Assembly (NCBI GenBank): GCA_014871385.1
Contig: CM026431.1
Location: 7,053,778-7,117,777 of the forward strand
Reading direction: 5' to 3'
DNA from: Ceratodon purpureus
Taxonomy: Eukaryota > Streptophyta > Bryopsida > Pseudoditrichales > Ditrichaceae
Length of the DNA: 64,000 nucleotides
A program made the position numbers and the translations under genes. Below are positions 22,156 to 33,100 of this stretch, piece by piece. The notes under the pieces were generated by a model that saw only the letters and a program-made list of their open reading frames with translations, was not told the DNA's origin and ran no database searches. How positions within the stretch are numbered: position 1 is the first letter of the stretch; every line of letters begins with the position of its first letter.

Positions 22156-25100
22156 TAATTCTTATTTTGTGTTAAATTGATGGAGTTTCCTTGTTCTCTG
22201 GCTTGAGCTTCTGGTTATATGTTTTGTAGATTTGTCTTAAACCTTAATTTTGAATTGAGGTTTGATGGACGTTAATTCACATTTATTTGTCTTTACATTT
22301 GTCTTATTATTGATAGTAAATTTCTTTGTCTATGAACTAGGAGTCTTCTGAGGAAAATATGGGGAGCGACTGCAAGTTCCAACTCCAGCTGAGACCGAGG
22401 TACATTACAAATTCCTCTTACTTGTCTCTTATTTTTAATTTTTTGCTTGCACCTCTTTTAAAGGTGGAAAATAACCCTCTCTTCATTTCTTCTACTCTAG
22501 GTATATTCAGATGCTCCTGAGATGTCCGCGACCTCCCCCATTTCAGTTATCAATGTATCCGACCTCTCGGATTCATTTGATCAGCCTTATTGTACCTGTG
22601 ATGTAGCCAACCCTGTAGTTGGAGATAGTGGACCTCTCGAGGTCCACTCTCCACAGTACATGCCTACTTCTCCCGTGTACATGCCTACCTCCCCAGTGTA
22701 TGAGCCTACGTCTCCGGCCTACATGCCTACTTCCCCTCTACAGGGCTCACCGCCTATGTCTCCACCCTCTCCTTCATCGCCTATTAGAGTGAGAAGGCCA
22801 GCGCATGTGGTGTTCGCTCTACCGGCAATTCTGCCCTGCCCGGTTCAGCAAACCAGGCGGTTTTGGAGGAGGCGCCGTCACTGGAACTGTAGACAGTCTA
22901 AGGAGTACTATAGTCGAGCATCACGTAGATAGTTCCCCCAAGCGCAGATGAATTCTGACTTGTTACAAACGAGATGACAGTATGAAGATATATTGTTACT
23001 TTCTTTTATTACTTGTCTTCTTTGCATGACTTCCTTTGATTCTGATTCCTCTTTCAATTCGCACACCTCTTGGCAGGTTACTCAAACACAAGATGTGTTG
23101 GCAAAACCATCTTGCCCGTCTGACTTGAAGACTGCTATGGAAGGGGAGTTGCAGCATTGAATACAATTCAAGCTCGACTCCAACGCCGTCATCAACAACT
23201 GCAGGATCAAACCCACGCATAAGTCGCGAATGCTGGTGCCCCTATGCAGGATGATCCCAATGGCCAAGGTTAGACCAGTGGGTGAAATGGGGGTACAACA
23301 CTTGGAGCGAGAGTTTGTTAAGGGATATAGAGATGGGGACCGCGTCATGTACATCTCCATGTACAACACTGAAGAGCAAACGAAGAGTGTGACGGCTGAG
23401 ATCATGGCCACTTGGAGCCCTTTATGGACGGCAGCGAGTGATCGTTTTGATGATGAGATCTCTGGGGACGAGGAGTTGATGCAGTTCTCGCACAAGATGT
23501 TTTATGTCTGGGAGGGTAATCACCGCCTTTCCGCATGGCTAAGGCATATCAACGAGCATCATGCAGACGACCCATCCTGGCACATCTCTGTGCATTGCAT
23601 TGTACTTGACCCCCGTGGCCATGTGGGCAATCTCTTGCACGCCATGCACGACATCAATTGGTACGTTAAAAAATCTTGAGCATTTGTTATCCATTTGAAG
23701 TATTTTCCTACTATATATCTTGGCAATTACTTACTGATTAGATACTCAGGTCGACTGAGAATGACCACGTGAAGAATAATCTCCCAGCAAAACTGTTTCG
23801 AATCCGCTCATTCGGAATGATGAAGCTGGAGGACTTCAAGGACCTCCTGTACCCGGAAGAATACGATGCTTGTTTGAAGAACAAGCCACCGAACCCATCA
23901 TGGTTTCCCTTAACTACTCGAGTTTTCATCGCCTTTCTTTACCGAGTAAGTTTTACCTCCTCCCTCTCTTTGCTCGTTTTATGTCCTCTCATTCTTTGAT
24001 TGCTTTATCTCATTCATTTATGATTTCCCTAAAAAATGATTATCCTTCTACAGCGGGAAATTGCTGTAGCCTCCGATGAAGCAGCTAAGGCCTACAAGGA
24101 GAAGACACCGGCACATGAACAGACTGCATCAGCGGTTTGGGAAATCATGAGTGAAGCGTCTAGAAAATGGTGGACTCCATCAAGAATAAGGACTTCACCA
24201 AGTACTTGGCAATTGCAAATCCCAAGAACGGTGACGACTTCTTGAACGAGGTGACACCTTCATCTAGTTTCAGATAGTATTTTGAATTGTTACAACGTTA
24301 TGCAATTATAGTTTCTAATTCATTACTCCTGGCAGATCAATCGGCATTACAGTCAGAACTCAAAACCTGAGATGTCCCTTGATAAGCTTCAGAAGATCTG
24401 TCCGGCGGCCGTTGAGCCCAAATACAAGGTTCGGTGGCTGAGGTGGTGGAACTCATCTCTGAGTTCCAGACTATCATACAGATTTCCAAAGCCCGGATTC
24501 AAGGATACTGATTTCGACCCCTGGTTGAACAGGGCTTCATTCTGGGCTGGGGTATGGTTTCGAAATATGCCTTACCAATTAGAAAGTGCATTCTTAATTC
24601 TTCTCTCATTGGTACTTATTTGAATTCTGTATCACAGTTGGAGGAAGCCGTCGTCAACGAGGTCGAGGACATATTCAAGTCGGAGAACCTCAATATCGAT
24701 TGGAGGGCATTTCCTGATGTTCAACAGCCGGGCGACTTTGTCGAGAGTTCACGTATTATGTTATGGGACAAGGCCTTCCCTACATTCATTGGGAAGAACG
24801 CTGAGAAGCCCTTTGACAAGAAGTCCAACTTCGCTAAATTCCCTGGAACCGCTGAAGTTGTCAAGAGGGTTATATTCCGGTATGTCACGAAACTGTATTG
24901 CATTTGCATATTATAATTCGCTATTGCTTCTTATGCTACTAAGCTTCTAAATTTCTTCCCTTAGGTACTTCAAGCGAGAGCTTCTTCTGAAGGGGGCCAT
25001 CATGGTCCACCAGCTCCCCAACTACTTCCTTTCTTGGACGTAGACAACCTCGGACCAGTGTATCTATTCTCCACAGCAGTTGAAAAGGTACAAAGCTCCT

Positions 25101-27040
25101 CACTTGCTCAAGGGATGCTGGTACCTTGATTGTTCTCGCGGTTTCACAATTGACTCTGAGGTGGACATCAAGACTTTACACGATGGGGGTAAGGTGGTGG
25201 TCGAAGAGACGGTGGACGGTCCTGAAGATGACAATGGCCCTGAAGACCAATCATCGGCTCCTCCACCGAAGAAAGGGAGAGGAAGGCGACTGAAATCTTT
25301 GCGATCACATTCACAAGCTTCACAGCAAACTGGTGCGGCGTCTTCCGCTCCAGAGCAGACGGCTCCAGAACCCTCTCCGGGTAATGTGGTTACGAAGCCT
25401 TCTTCGACTTCTTCACCGGGTCCTTCCTCGATCAGTGCTTCGGAGATTACCAGAGGTCTCCTTGAGCAGAGGAAGGCCAAACTATATCCCCAAGCAACTT
25501 CTTCCGCTGGAGCTTCGATTTCCTCACAGGTTTCCGTCTTCAACTCATCTGTGGATTCCCTGTTGCGGCGAAATAGGAGACATGAGAGAAAAGGTGGCGA
25601 CCCGGATTGGATCAAGACTCAAGACTTCATTTGCAAGGTTTGTTCCTATATTTTGACATTTAATGGATTCTGCCACCTCTACTCGCTATGTAGTTACTAA
25701 CTCTCCTTTCTTGTTTCCTCAAGTTTGGAGCAGGCCGTGAAAACGAAGTTCCAGACCGCTGCAAACAAGAGAACCATCTGGGAGTCGACTTGATCATTGC
25801 CGACATCCCTGAGAATCTTCCCGTCCCATCCGTTTCCGTTCCCCCCACGAGTATTCCGCCTTGGAACTCTCGCTACAAGGATTATTTGTACGACATCTTC
25901 CATTTTGCAGATGAATTCATGCAGAAAGATGGTGCCATCTGCCTCATCTACAACACTGATCAGAAGCTGGCTAAGGATATCGAGGTAGAAGCTGCTGGTG
26001 GTGGATACGTGCTGTTCAAGGACTGGTGGGGTGTCAATGTACTCGGCCTGACTTCTCCAACGAACCCCGAGAAATTGGTAATTGACCTAAACATACCCTT
26101 CCCTTTACTGATTGATAACCCTTTCGCTTAATTTTACTCACTAGTTTTGCTTGACTGCAGACTATGCGGTTTTGGATTCGCGTCTACGTTCGTAGTGGCA
26201 GTACTTTCTCCTTCCAGACGAAGAAGGAAGACCTCATACATGGGCTCCTCAACATTACCGAGAGTGATGCCATTTTCAACTTCACCGATGTGGATTCGCA
26301 GCTCATGAATGGGGAGGTGCCGTGGAGAGGCGCAAGGGAGAAATCCATCGACATGATGCAGGGCATACTTGAGGAGCTGTCAAAGCCCGGCGACATAGTT
26401 GTTGATTGGAATGCTGGGACAGGTAACTATTCATGCATATCTTTGCTGAATTATTCTTCTCGTTTTTACCACAGTTTCTCATTTCTTTGTATCTCTCCGA
26501 GTTTCAGGAGCCTCCATCAAGGCTGCCCAGGCTACTGGTCGCCACATTCTCGCTTTTGAGGAGGACGAAGCCATATTCAACGCCCTTCTCAAACCATCCG
26601 CCATGGGCCCTCCTAAACATCCAAGGCCGGCAGCAGCAGGCGAAGCGCCTCCAAAGAGACCAAGACCTGATAAGTGGTGTAAGTCTTCTATTCTACGTTC
26701 AAATTATCCAAGCATTACTTCTCTTTGCAGCTCTACGTACTCGATGTAACCACAGTCGGTTCTCTATTGCAGAGTAGTTTCAGCATCACCGCCACGTGTG
26801 CCAAGTGCAGTGTCCACTCCATCGTGGCGTCTTCATTCCAGCCCGATTCAGCCTTTCATACTCCCGGACTACGCAGAGGACTTAGCACAGGCGTTTCAAT
26901 CTCGAGCCCTTACATATGTTCCTAGTCGGCCAACTACTTTTGATCCCAGAGCCCTTCTATTCGTCGATGACGAGGCGGTAGAAGGAGATTCGGAGTCATC
27001 TAGTTCTGAGAGTGAAAGTAGCGATTGTAGCATATTGTGA

Positions 27041-27553
27041 GGTTGAAGGAGGCTTCGGTCTACTGTTGTTTTCATTTGATTTGATTTGATTTAATTGGAT
27101 TTCATTGGGTAATCCTTCGTCTACTCTACTTCCCTAAACCTAAACTTGTTATAATTCTCATGTCCAATTTGTCTCCGTGTTTGTAAAGTATGAAAAGTCA
27201 CAACTGTAATGCTCAAAATATAATATGAAGAATGAAATGTTACAAAATAAAGGCTTAAATATAATATTGTGCTGTTAATTATATTTTACTCATTCAGAAT
27301 CCCACATTTGCATAGCCATGTTACCTATTCTCGAGTTGGTGTACATCTTGGTTTCTGCTACTCCATTATTGTACACGAACTCTGAAATATTCCACGGACT
27401 TCTAAGACCATTTCTTGTAGTTGCTTTTTCTTTTCTTATTTCTAGAATCATCTATATTATCTAAAACCATCATGCTGGAATACTCGTATCTAGATCCAAT
27501 GAATGACCAAATCTTAAGGATTGTATTGGAACACCCCACTAGACTTCATAGTA
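27041..27553. other. MULE1 region after the methyltransferase gene, no gene
   Basis: AT-rich sequence following the stop codon at 27038-27040, with short repeats of ttgatttgatt near 27075-27110. It probably holds the 3' ends of the convergent ParB-methyltransferase gene and the small minus-strand gene. Nothing else is supported. Confidence 0.5.
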
Positions 27554-28153
27554 CTAATCCTTCGAAGGATATACAGTCCAACTCTTGTCCATATCAAACC
27601 AGCAAGTTTCGCCATCCGATATCATCACTTCGGGCAGCTGAACAACTGGATTCTCATCGACGTTCGATAGCAAGGGATACGGGATTAGGGACAACTCCAT
27701 AATACGGAGAAGCTCATTGGTACAAAGCACTGTCCAACGCCATTCACCTTCACCAACATGGAGGCTTCCGATGTGCCTAAACGGTGGCAGGTCCAAGCCT
27801 CGTTTCCTGGCGCGCTCCACCTCTAGCAGCCACGGCCGCAGCTCCTCATAACTCGCCGGTGCCTTTGGGGGCAAACCTACAGCCGCTCTCGTCCTCCTGG
27901 ATCTCGCATTACACACCTTCGGCATCGCGCAACACACTAAATTGTTGTAGTCTTAAAACGTTCCACGCAAGCCTACAGATTGACCCCCCCGAACTCCATC
28001 GCTACCTTCGCATACAGCACAGAATGCCAAGGACTGTATGACTATCCTAATACGCCACCTCCAGACAAGCTCAAGAAACCAAGAGTGACCTCCTTCTCTG
28101 AAACCCAGCTTACCAAGTGTTGTTTCATGATGAAAATCTCCTACTTGTATCAC
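27554..28153 (-). CDS. Small spliced gene at the MULE1 right end, unknown function
   Basis: Minus-strand coding with two likely exons. The first starts at an ATG around 28153 (MIQVGDFHHETTL) and reaches a gtaagc donor. The second, about 27939-27554, follows a ...ttag acceptor. It is Arg-rich at first (KVCNARSRRTRA), then ordinary globular sequence (SYEELRPWLLEVERARKRG, WRWTVLCTNELLRIMEL), ending WFDMDKSWTVYPSKD and TAA. Its place next to a MULE end resembles that of the small ORFs near the left end of MULE2, but no sequence similarity is visible. No family is recognised and the exon model is tentative. Confidence 0.4.
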
Positions 28154-28617
28154 TCAAATGAAGATGCTTCGCTGCCTAGGAAGAGAGAGTAATCTTCGAT
28201 GAAGACAAAGACTCTTACAAGGTATATCTTGGTTTCAGCAGTCAAGATATTATACACGAATTTTGAAATATTCTAGGAAGTTTTCAAACCTTGCCTCCTT
28301 TATGTTCTGTGATATTTGTTTTTTTCCTTGTGCATTTACATAATCCTATGAAAGAATTATTTGTTTGATCTAAAACTGAACGCCTGATCATTGTATTTTG
28401 CCTAAACCCATGACAAATGTAAAGGAATGTATGCATGACGTCATCATGACATCAGCCCTAATTTGTATCTTAGAGAACAAACGTAATAAATTCTTACCGG
28501 AGAAAACCCTGATCTCCACGGTAATATACTCTTTTTCTAAATAAAGTGTCAAAATTAAGCCTTAATTTAGTAATTTTCCACGGTTATAGGGTCTATTTTG
28601 CTTTTGAAAATTTTCCT
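28154..28617. other. MULE1 right subterminal region
   Basis: AT-rich with no supported gene. Near 28573-28592 it carries the inverted counterpart (tccacggttatagggtc) of the left subterminal block at 10924-10940, so it probably belongs to the extended terminus. Confidence 0.6.
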
Positions 28618-28695
28618 AATTGTCAATTCTGTGCTCTCCATTCTGCGCTCACCGCTCTCCGCTCTACGCTCTCCGCTCACGTACGAACTTTCCCC
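28618..28695 (-). repeat. MULE1 right terminal inverted repeat
   Basis: The complement of this segment matches 10732-10810: GTACGTGAGCGGAGAGCG, then GAGCGGAGAGCGGTGAGCGC and GAGAGCACAGAAT, with a short deletion relative to the left end. It is followed directly by the second copy of the target duplication at 28696. Confidence 0.9.
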
Positions 28696-30069
28696 TACGA
28701 GGTAGTAGTGAAACCGGGTAAGGCCAATGCCAACGCTGACTACCTGTCAAGGATGCGTGGCCCGGAAGCAGTTTCGGATATCACCGCCACGTTTCCGGAT
28801 GAGTTTCCGGAAGAGGCGGAGGTATTTCACATTTCCGGAACGGAGGAATCCGATTATTCGGAAATTATTCAGTATTTAACACAACGGAGGTACCCGGAGG
28901 GATTTACGCGGGAGGAGAAGATGGTATTTCAGAATACAATAGCTCCTTTCACACTGATCCGAGGAGTACTTTTCCGGATGGGACCGGATGATGTATTACG
29001 GAGGTGCCTCGAGGAATCCGAAAGAAGGCAGGTCATGAGGGCCTTACACGCCGGACCCTCGGGCGGCCATTTCGCCTCGGAGACAACCATCAAGCGGATC
29101 CGATCAGCTGGATATTGGTGGCCTTACCCCTCCCGGGACGTGAAGGAATTTGTAGGGCAGTGTGATCAATGTCAAAGAACCGGGGCACCCTCGTTCCAGA
29201 ACCACTGGCCCCTCACTCCCATTATTCCCTTCGCTCCGTTTGAAAAATGGGGGATCGACTTTATCGGACCGATCAATCCGGTCACAGCCCGGAAGATGAG
29301 ATACATTATCCTGGCTACGGATTATGCGACCAGATGGGTAGAGGCAAGAGCAACGGTGAAGAATGACGCCGCAGCCGCAGCCACATTTTTCTTTGAAGAA
29401 ATAATGATGAGATTTGGACATCCGTTAGAACTGGTGAGTGACCGGGGAAAACATTTCCTGAACGATGTCATCATCAATATCACGGAACGGTATCTCATCA
29501 AGCACCGGAAGACGACCCCTTATAATCCGAAAGCGAATGGGCTGACGGAACGAGCTAATGGCATCGTCGGAAAGATTCTGAACAAGATGGTCTCGGCTCA
29601 TAAGACGGATTGGGATCGGAAGCTCCCTTCAGCTGTACACGCCTACAATACCAGCGAGAAGAAAACCATGGGTAAGAGTCCTTTCTTCCTAGTTTTTGGA
29701 CAATCCGCACTTCACGGAGTGGAGCTGGAGGTAGAAACCTTACGGGTTATGGCTGCCCGTCACGGGACGAGAGTCGAGGATCCGGGGTACCGGATCGTAG
29801 CATTACAGGATCTGGAAGAAGTCAGGAGGGGCGCTCTCCAGCAGGCTGTAGATGTCCAGGCAAAGCGTAAGGAGACCTACGACAAGAAAATTCCTAAGGA
29901 CAATAAGGTGGAAGAAGGAGGCTTGGTGCTCTTATACGATAATCGGCACCAAAAGTTTCCGGGAAAGTTACACACGAGATGGATGGGACCTTACCGGGTT
30001 ACGCGGATCTTTGAAAACGGATCATTACAACTGGCGGACCTCCAAGGAAATAGCTTCGAAACCGGGTGA
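28696..30069 (+). CDS. pol: Pol of Retro1, 3' part: end of RNase H and integrase
   Basis: Resumes the frame lost at 10731: the duplicated codons for YEV, then VVKPGKANANADYLSR, the usual RNase H/integrase hinge. The integrase has an HHCC zinc-binding region (LHAGPSGGH ... CDQCQRTG), then catalytic residues D in WGIDFIGP, D in SDRGKHF and E in NGLTERANG. A C-terminal GPYRVTRIFENGSLQLADL module follows. The frame stops at 30067-30069 just where the family normally has a VNG.R(V/L)K.Y ending. That ending (VNGSRVKSYNPEDF) is present in the next frame, so a one-base loss or two-base gain near 30065 has clipped the tail. No chromodomain is seen. Integrase inserts the DNA copy into the host genome. 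Confidence 0.92.
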   Translation, partial: YEVVVKPGKANANADYLSRMRGPEAVSDITATFPDEFPEEAEVFHISGTEESDYSEIIQYLTQRRYPEGFTREEKMVFQNTIAPFTLIRGVLFRMGPDDVLRRCLEESERRQVMRALHAGPSGGHFASETTIKRIRSAGYWWPYPSRDVKEFVGQCDQCQRTGAPSFQNHWPLTPIIPFAPFEKWGIDFIGPINPVTARKMRYIILATDYATRWVEARATVKNDAAAAATFFFEEIMMRFGHPLELVSDRGKHFLNDVIINITERYLIKHRKTTPYNPKANGLTERANGIVGKILNKMVSAHKTDWDRKLPSAVHAYNTSEKKTMGKSPFFLVFGQSALHGVELEVETLRVMAARHGTRVEDPGYRIVALQDLEEVRRGALQQAVDVQAKRKETYDKKIPKDNKVEEGGLVLLYDNRHQKFPGKLHTRWMGPYRVTRIFENGSLQLADLQGNSFETG

Positions 30070-30178
30070 ACGGATCCCGAGTGAAGAGCTACAACCCTGA
30101 GGATTTCACAGGATCCAAAGAAAGCGAAGGCCCGGAAGGGGAGGAAGAAGAATAGTGTTCGCGGGGACTCTCACATTT

Positions 30179-30191
30179 GAAAATGGGGTAA
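30179..30191 (+). promoter_or_regulatory. Retro1 polypurine tract
   Basis: gaaaatggggtaa lies directly before the 3' LTR and would prime plus-strand DNA synthesis. The same sequence, inverted, adjoins the Retro2 LTR at 43036-43048. About 20 further bases upstream (gcggggactctcacattt) are also conserved there. Confidence 0.75.
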
Positions 30192-33100
30192 TGTGGGATC
30201 CGAGAAACTCAGAATAACCCGGAAGAACCCCAGCCGGCGTAAGTATTCCATTAATTTTTCATTTTTTTTGGTTAATTAGGTAAAAACTGGCCAGACACTA
30301 GCAGTATTAATAGTTAACGCAAACCGGATACTCCAGAAACGTTAAAACAGTTAACGTAGGAAGTGTTCCCGGAACCTGGATTCCGAAACTCGGAAGATAA
30401 AACACGGAACGAGTGGACGATCCGAGTACTGACCGTTACTGTAACCGCGTCAAGGATCCGAAGCGACGCGGAAGTCATCATGACCCGGATAGGCGTTTAC
30501 CCCGGTACGTTGGCGGCTGCAATTACGGGCCGCCACAGCGTTTATTATGCCTGGGGTATATAAGCGAGGGTGTTAGGGTTTGGAGTTCCTTTTTGCGAAC
30601 TGGGAGTAGAGAGTGAAAGAGCGGTGAGGTGTTTTTGTCTTTTCCGATTCACCGGCAATTGGATTGCCGGGTTTCTTGCTGTCGGATCGTAGAGGGAGAG
30701 AAGTAAGGAGTAGAGATGGCGCACGTGCAGTGTAGCATCCTTAGCCCCGGAACTCCAGTGAAGGAATCGGATATGGAGGAACTGATCACCGACCTCACTC
30801 GGATGAGGTGTGAGGGATTGTTGGCACGGCCGTGGTTACTGAAGAGTGAGGTGATGGTGAGGGAGGTCCTGGAAGGTCCGGACAACCGGTGGGATAATAC
30901 GATCCGAGGCAAGCCCACGCTGTGGAATGCGGAACAGTGGGCAGCAGCTTACGGTTTCGAGCAGACCGGACTCCTTTGGGCGACCCGGACGGATAAATAC
31001 GTGCAGGATAGGTTCCACGGGAAGATCCATAGGGACAACGGATACGAGATAGACGCCTGCAAGGATAGGAGGCAGAGGCAGGTCTTAGCTTTCCTCGTTC
31101 CGATCCTGTACCCGCAAAAACCGGCACAAGTTACCATTACGGTCGGGAATACCATCCTCGGAGCGTATTCAGGAGAACGTCCGGTGAATTGGGCCGCACT
31201 CATGGCGGAAGTGGTGCAGAAGATGGTGCCGACGATCGGAAAGAAGCCGACCCCACTCTCCCCTTTCCTCTTTCACCTTTACCATGCGTATGAATTGCTG
31301 AGCGATAAGGAGGACGAGACGTATACGCACGCGAAGAACTGCCTCAAATTCTCGGAGATTCCGCCCGGAATGGAACCCGATCCGCGAGGTGAGCTCTCGG
31401 ATACAACGTCCTCGGAAGATGAGGACGATACGAAGGAGGTTCCGAACCCTGGCGCTACTAGGGCTCAGTCCAGATCGCGATCGGAGCAGGCTGCGTCACG
31501 ACACGCGGAGCCGTCTACGGCCCGGGGAGATCCGGAACGGAGAGAGGTCAGTTCCGATCGGGGATTTCCGTTGGACCTATTTCGGGGGATTCGAGAGGAG
31601 ACTCACCGGGCGCAAGCTTCTTACGATCGGATCGAAACCCTGTTCCGGAGGGTCTGTACATCACTGGGAGGTTGCTTACCGGAAGAGGTGATCCGAGAAG
31701 TGGAGTTGTTGAAGGACGCCCCAAATCTCCGGAGTGAGAAGAAGCGGCTAGAGCTTCAGTTGCAGGAGCTGACAAAGGAACTGGCAGCCAAGAGTGATGA
31801 GATCCGTAAGTTCCACGCCGAGCAGGAGGAGACTTTGGGGGAGCTTCGGAAGTTGGTGGGAAGTTCGGGAGCGGTAATCAACAAGGCCCGGCTGTTTGAT
31901 GAGAACGTAGTGCAGCCGGCCGATTTTGGGGACAAGCAGAGGATCATCATGATCCTCTCCAAATGCGAGCACTCGATGATCATGATCCTGAAGAAGATCC
32001 GGCAGCTGCTCAATCCGAGTACCGGAAGTCCCAATCTCGGAGTCGCTGGTCGGAGCCTTCCGCTCCCCGGATCGCCCTCTCGGGCCGTTGTAGGAGAATC
32101 TCGTGGAGTAGGGTTCCGAACCCCGATAGGGAGTAACCTCCAAGTCGAGGAGCGGATGACAGTCGAAGAGGCCGCCATGACAAATCGGACTATCGCGGAG
32201 GTGCTCCGGGAACACCAAGCACAAGTGGCGTCACCCGGAACCAGCACAGTCCAGCAGAGCTGCGCGCTCCCCACAGGTCAGGTGGAGGTGACCGGAACGA
32301 CAGTCACCGAGAGGCGGATCGAGGAGAGGACGGTTTCGGAACAGGTGACTCGGACCGTGCAGCCGGATGCTCTCCCACGACTCGGAGAGGAGGTGATCAT
32401 TGCGAATTACCGAGGGGAGATAGCGGGACCGGAATGGGGACAAGCTAGTTCACCACCCGGACGGACCCGAGTGACTCAGGAGGGGGGATTGACCCCTTCA
32501 CCCACAGCCAAGACCGGAACGGTGACGCCTACTCCCACCGGAACGCCAGCAGCAGATTCCCCTCCGAACAGTGTCGGTGCTTACCGGAGGTTGCGGAAAA
32601 GGAAGGAGCCGACAGAGAAGGTCCCGATTACGATTTCAGAGTCCGACTCAGAGACGCACGAGAGCTCTCCGGTTGGGACCACCGGAACTGAAACTCGGAC
32701 TCCGACGTCCGGAACCCCTCCCGCACATATGATCCCAAAATCGCCCAAGTCCCCCAAGCCCCGGATCGTTACCCGGTTGTCCTTGGAGGCTCAGGAGAGG
32801 GAGTCAAAGGCGGAACGGAGTGCTAGGCGCAAGGCGGCACGAGCAGCAGGGGCGGGCGGATCAGAGCCACGGGTGACCAGGTCGAAGGATCGCGAGCAGG
32901 AGAGCCACAAGAAGCCAAAGAAGTGATAGATTCCTCTCACTGCCACTTGTCGTAACTTTCCGGATTTATAGGAGTAGATTCCGGATCGGGAGATCCGTCC
33001 TAGTCGTAAAGTAGAATTCTAGGTAGGAAGTTAGGGATTAGGGTTTTGATTGAACTGCCGGCGCCGCCGCTTTTGTGGAAACCCCTGCTTACTTAAACCA

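Larger units (their letters stand above)
16754..27040 (+). pseudogene. MULE1 ParB-like/DNA methyltransferase-like gene, about 13 exons, broken
   Basis: Homologous to the intact gene at 50767-61378. Exons, by splice sites and alignment: 16754-17194, 22341-22399 (doubtful), 22501-22786, 23077-23660, 23750-23945, 24054-24250, 24336-24551, 24638-24879, 24965-25637, 25724-26077, 26161-26422, 26508-26678 and 26784-27040. N-terminal exon basic; exon 3 has YMPTSPV-type heptads; ParB-like domain about 23220-23660 (LCRMIPMAKVRP, VWEGNHRLSAW); methyltransferase about 25780-26600 (LIIADIPENLP, WRGAREKS, VVDWNAGTG, GRHILAFEED). Lesions: in-frame TGA at 23158-23160; a one-base deletion near 24165 (exon 197 instead of 198 bases); TAG at 25041-25043 with local frame disturbance. 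The second exon does not keep frame. The first intron holds the 201-bp array. Translation from 23230 could still give ParB fragments. Confidence 0.8.
10732..28695. mobile_element. MULE1: 18-kb Mutator-like DNA transposon carrying a ParB-methyltransferase gene
   Basis: Bounded by a 10-bp duplication and imperfect terminal inverted repeats of roughly 75-80 bases. The left end begins GAGGGAAGCTTGTACGTGAG and the right end, complemented, begins GGGGAAAGTTCGTACGTGAG. Both continue with GAGCGGAGAGCG-type purine repeats and end near GAGAGCACAGAAT. A second inverted match (ccctataaccgtgga) lies further in at both ends. Contents: small GTYSR protein (+), two-exon transposase (-), broken ParB-methyltransferase gene (+) with a satellite array in an intron, and a small minus-strand gene at the right end. 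It is much larger than typical autonomous MULEs of a few kb. Confidence 0.92.

Noticed and set aside
10732-28695. Classification of MULE1 as a giant Helitron or a Maverick-type element
   Set aside because: There is no Rep/helicase, no polymerase B and no capsid gene. The terminal inverted repeats, 10-bp duplication, DDE transposase with CxxH and the SWIM finger fit a Mutator-like element.
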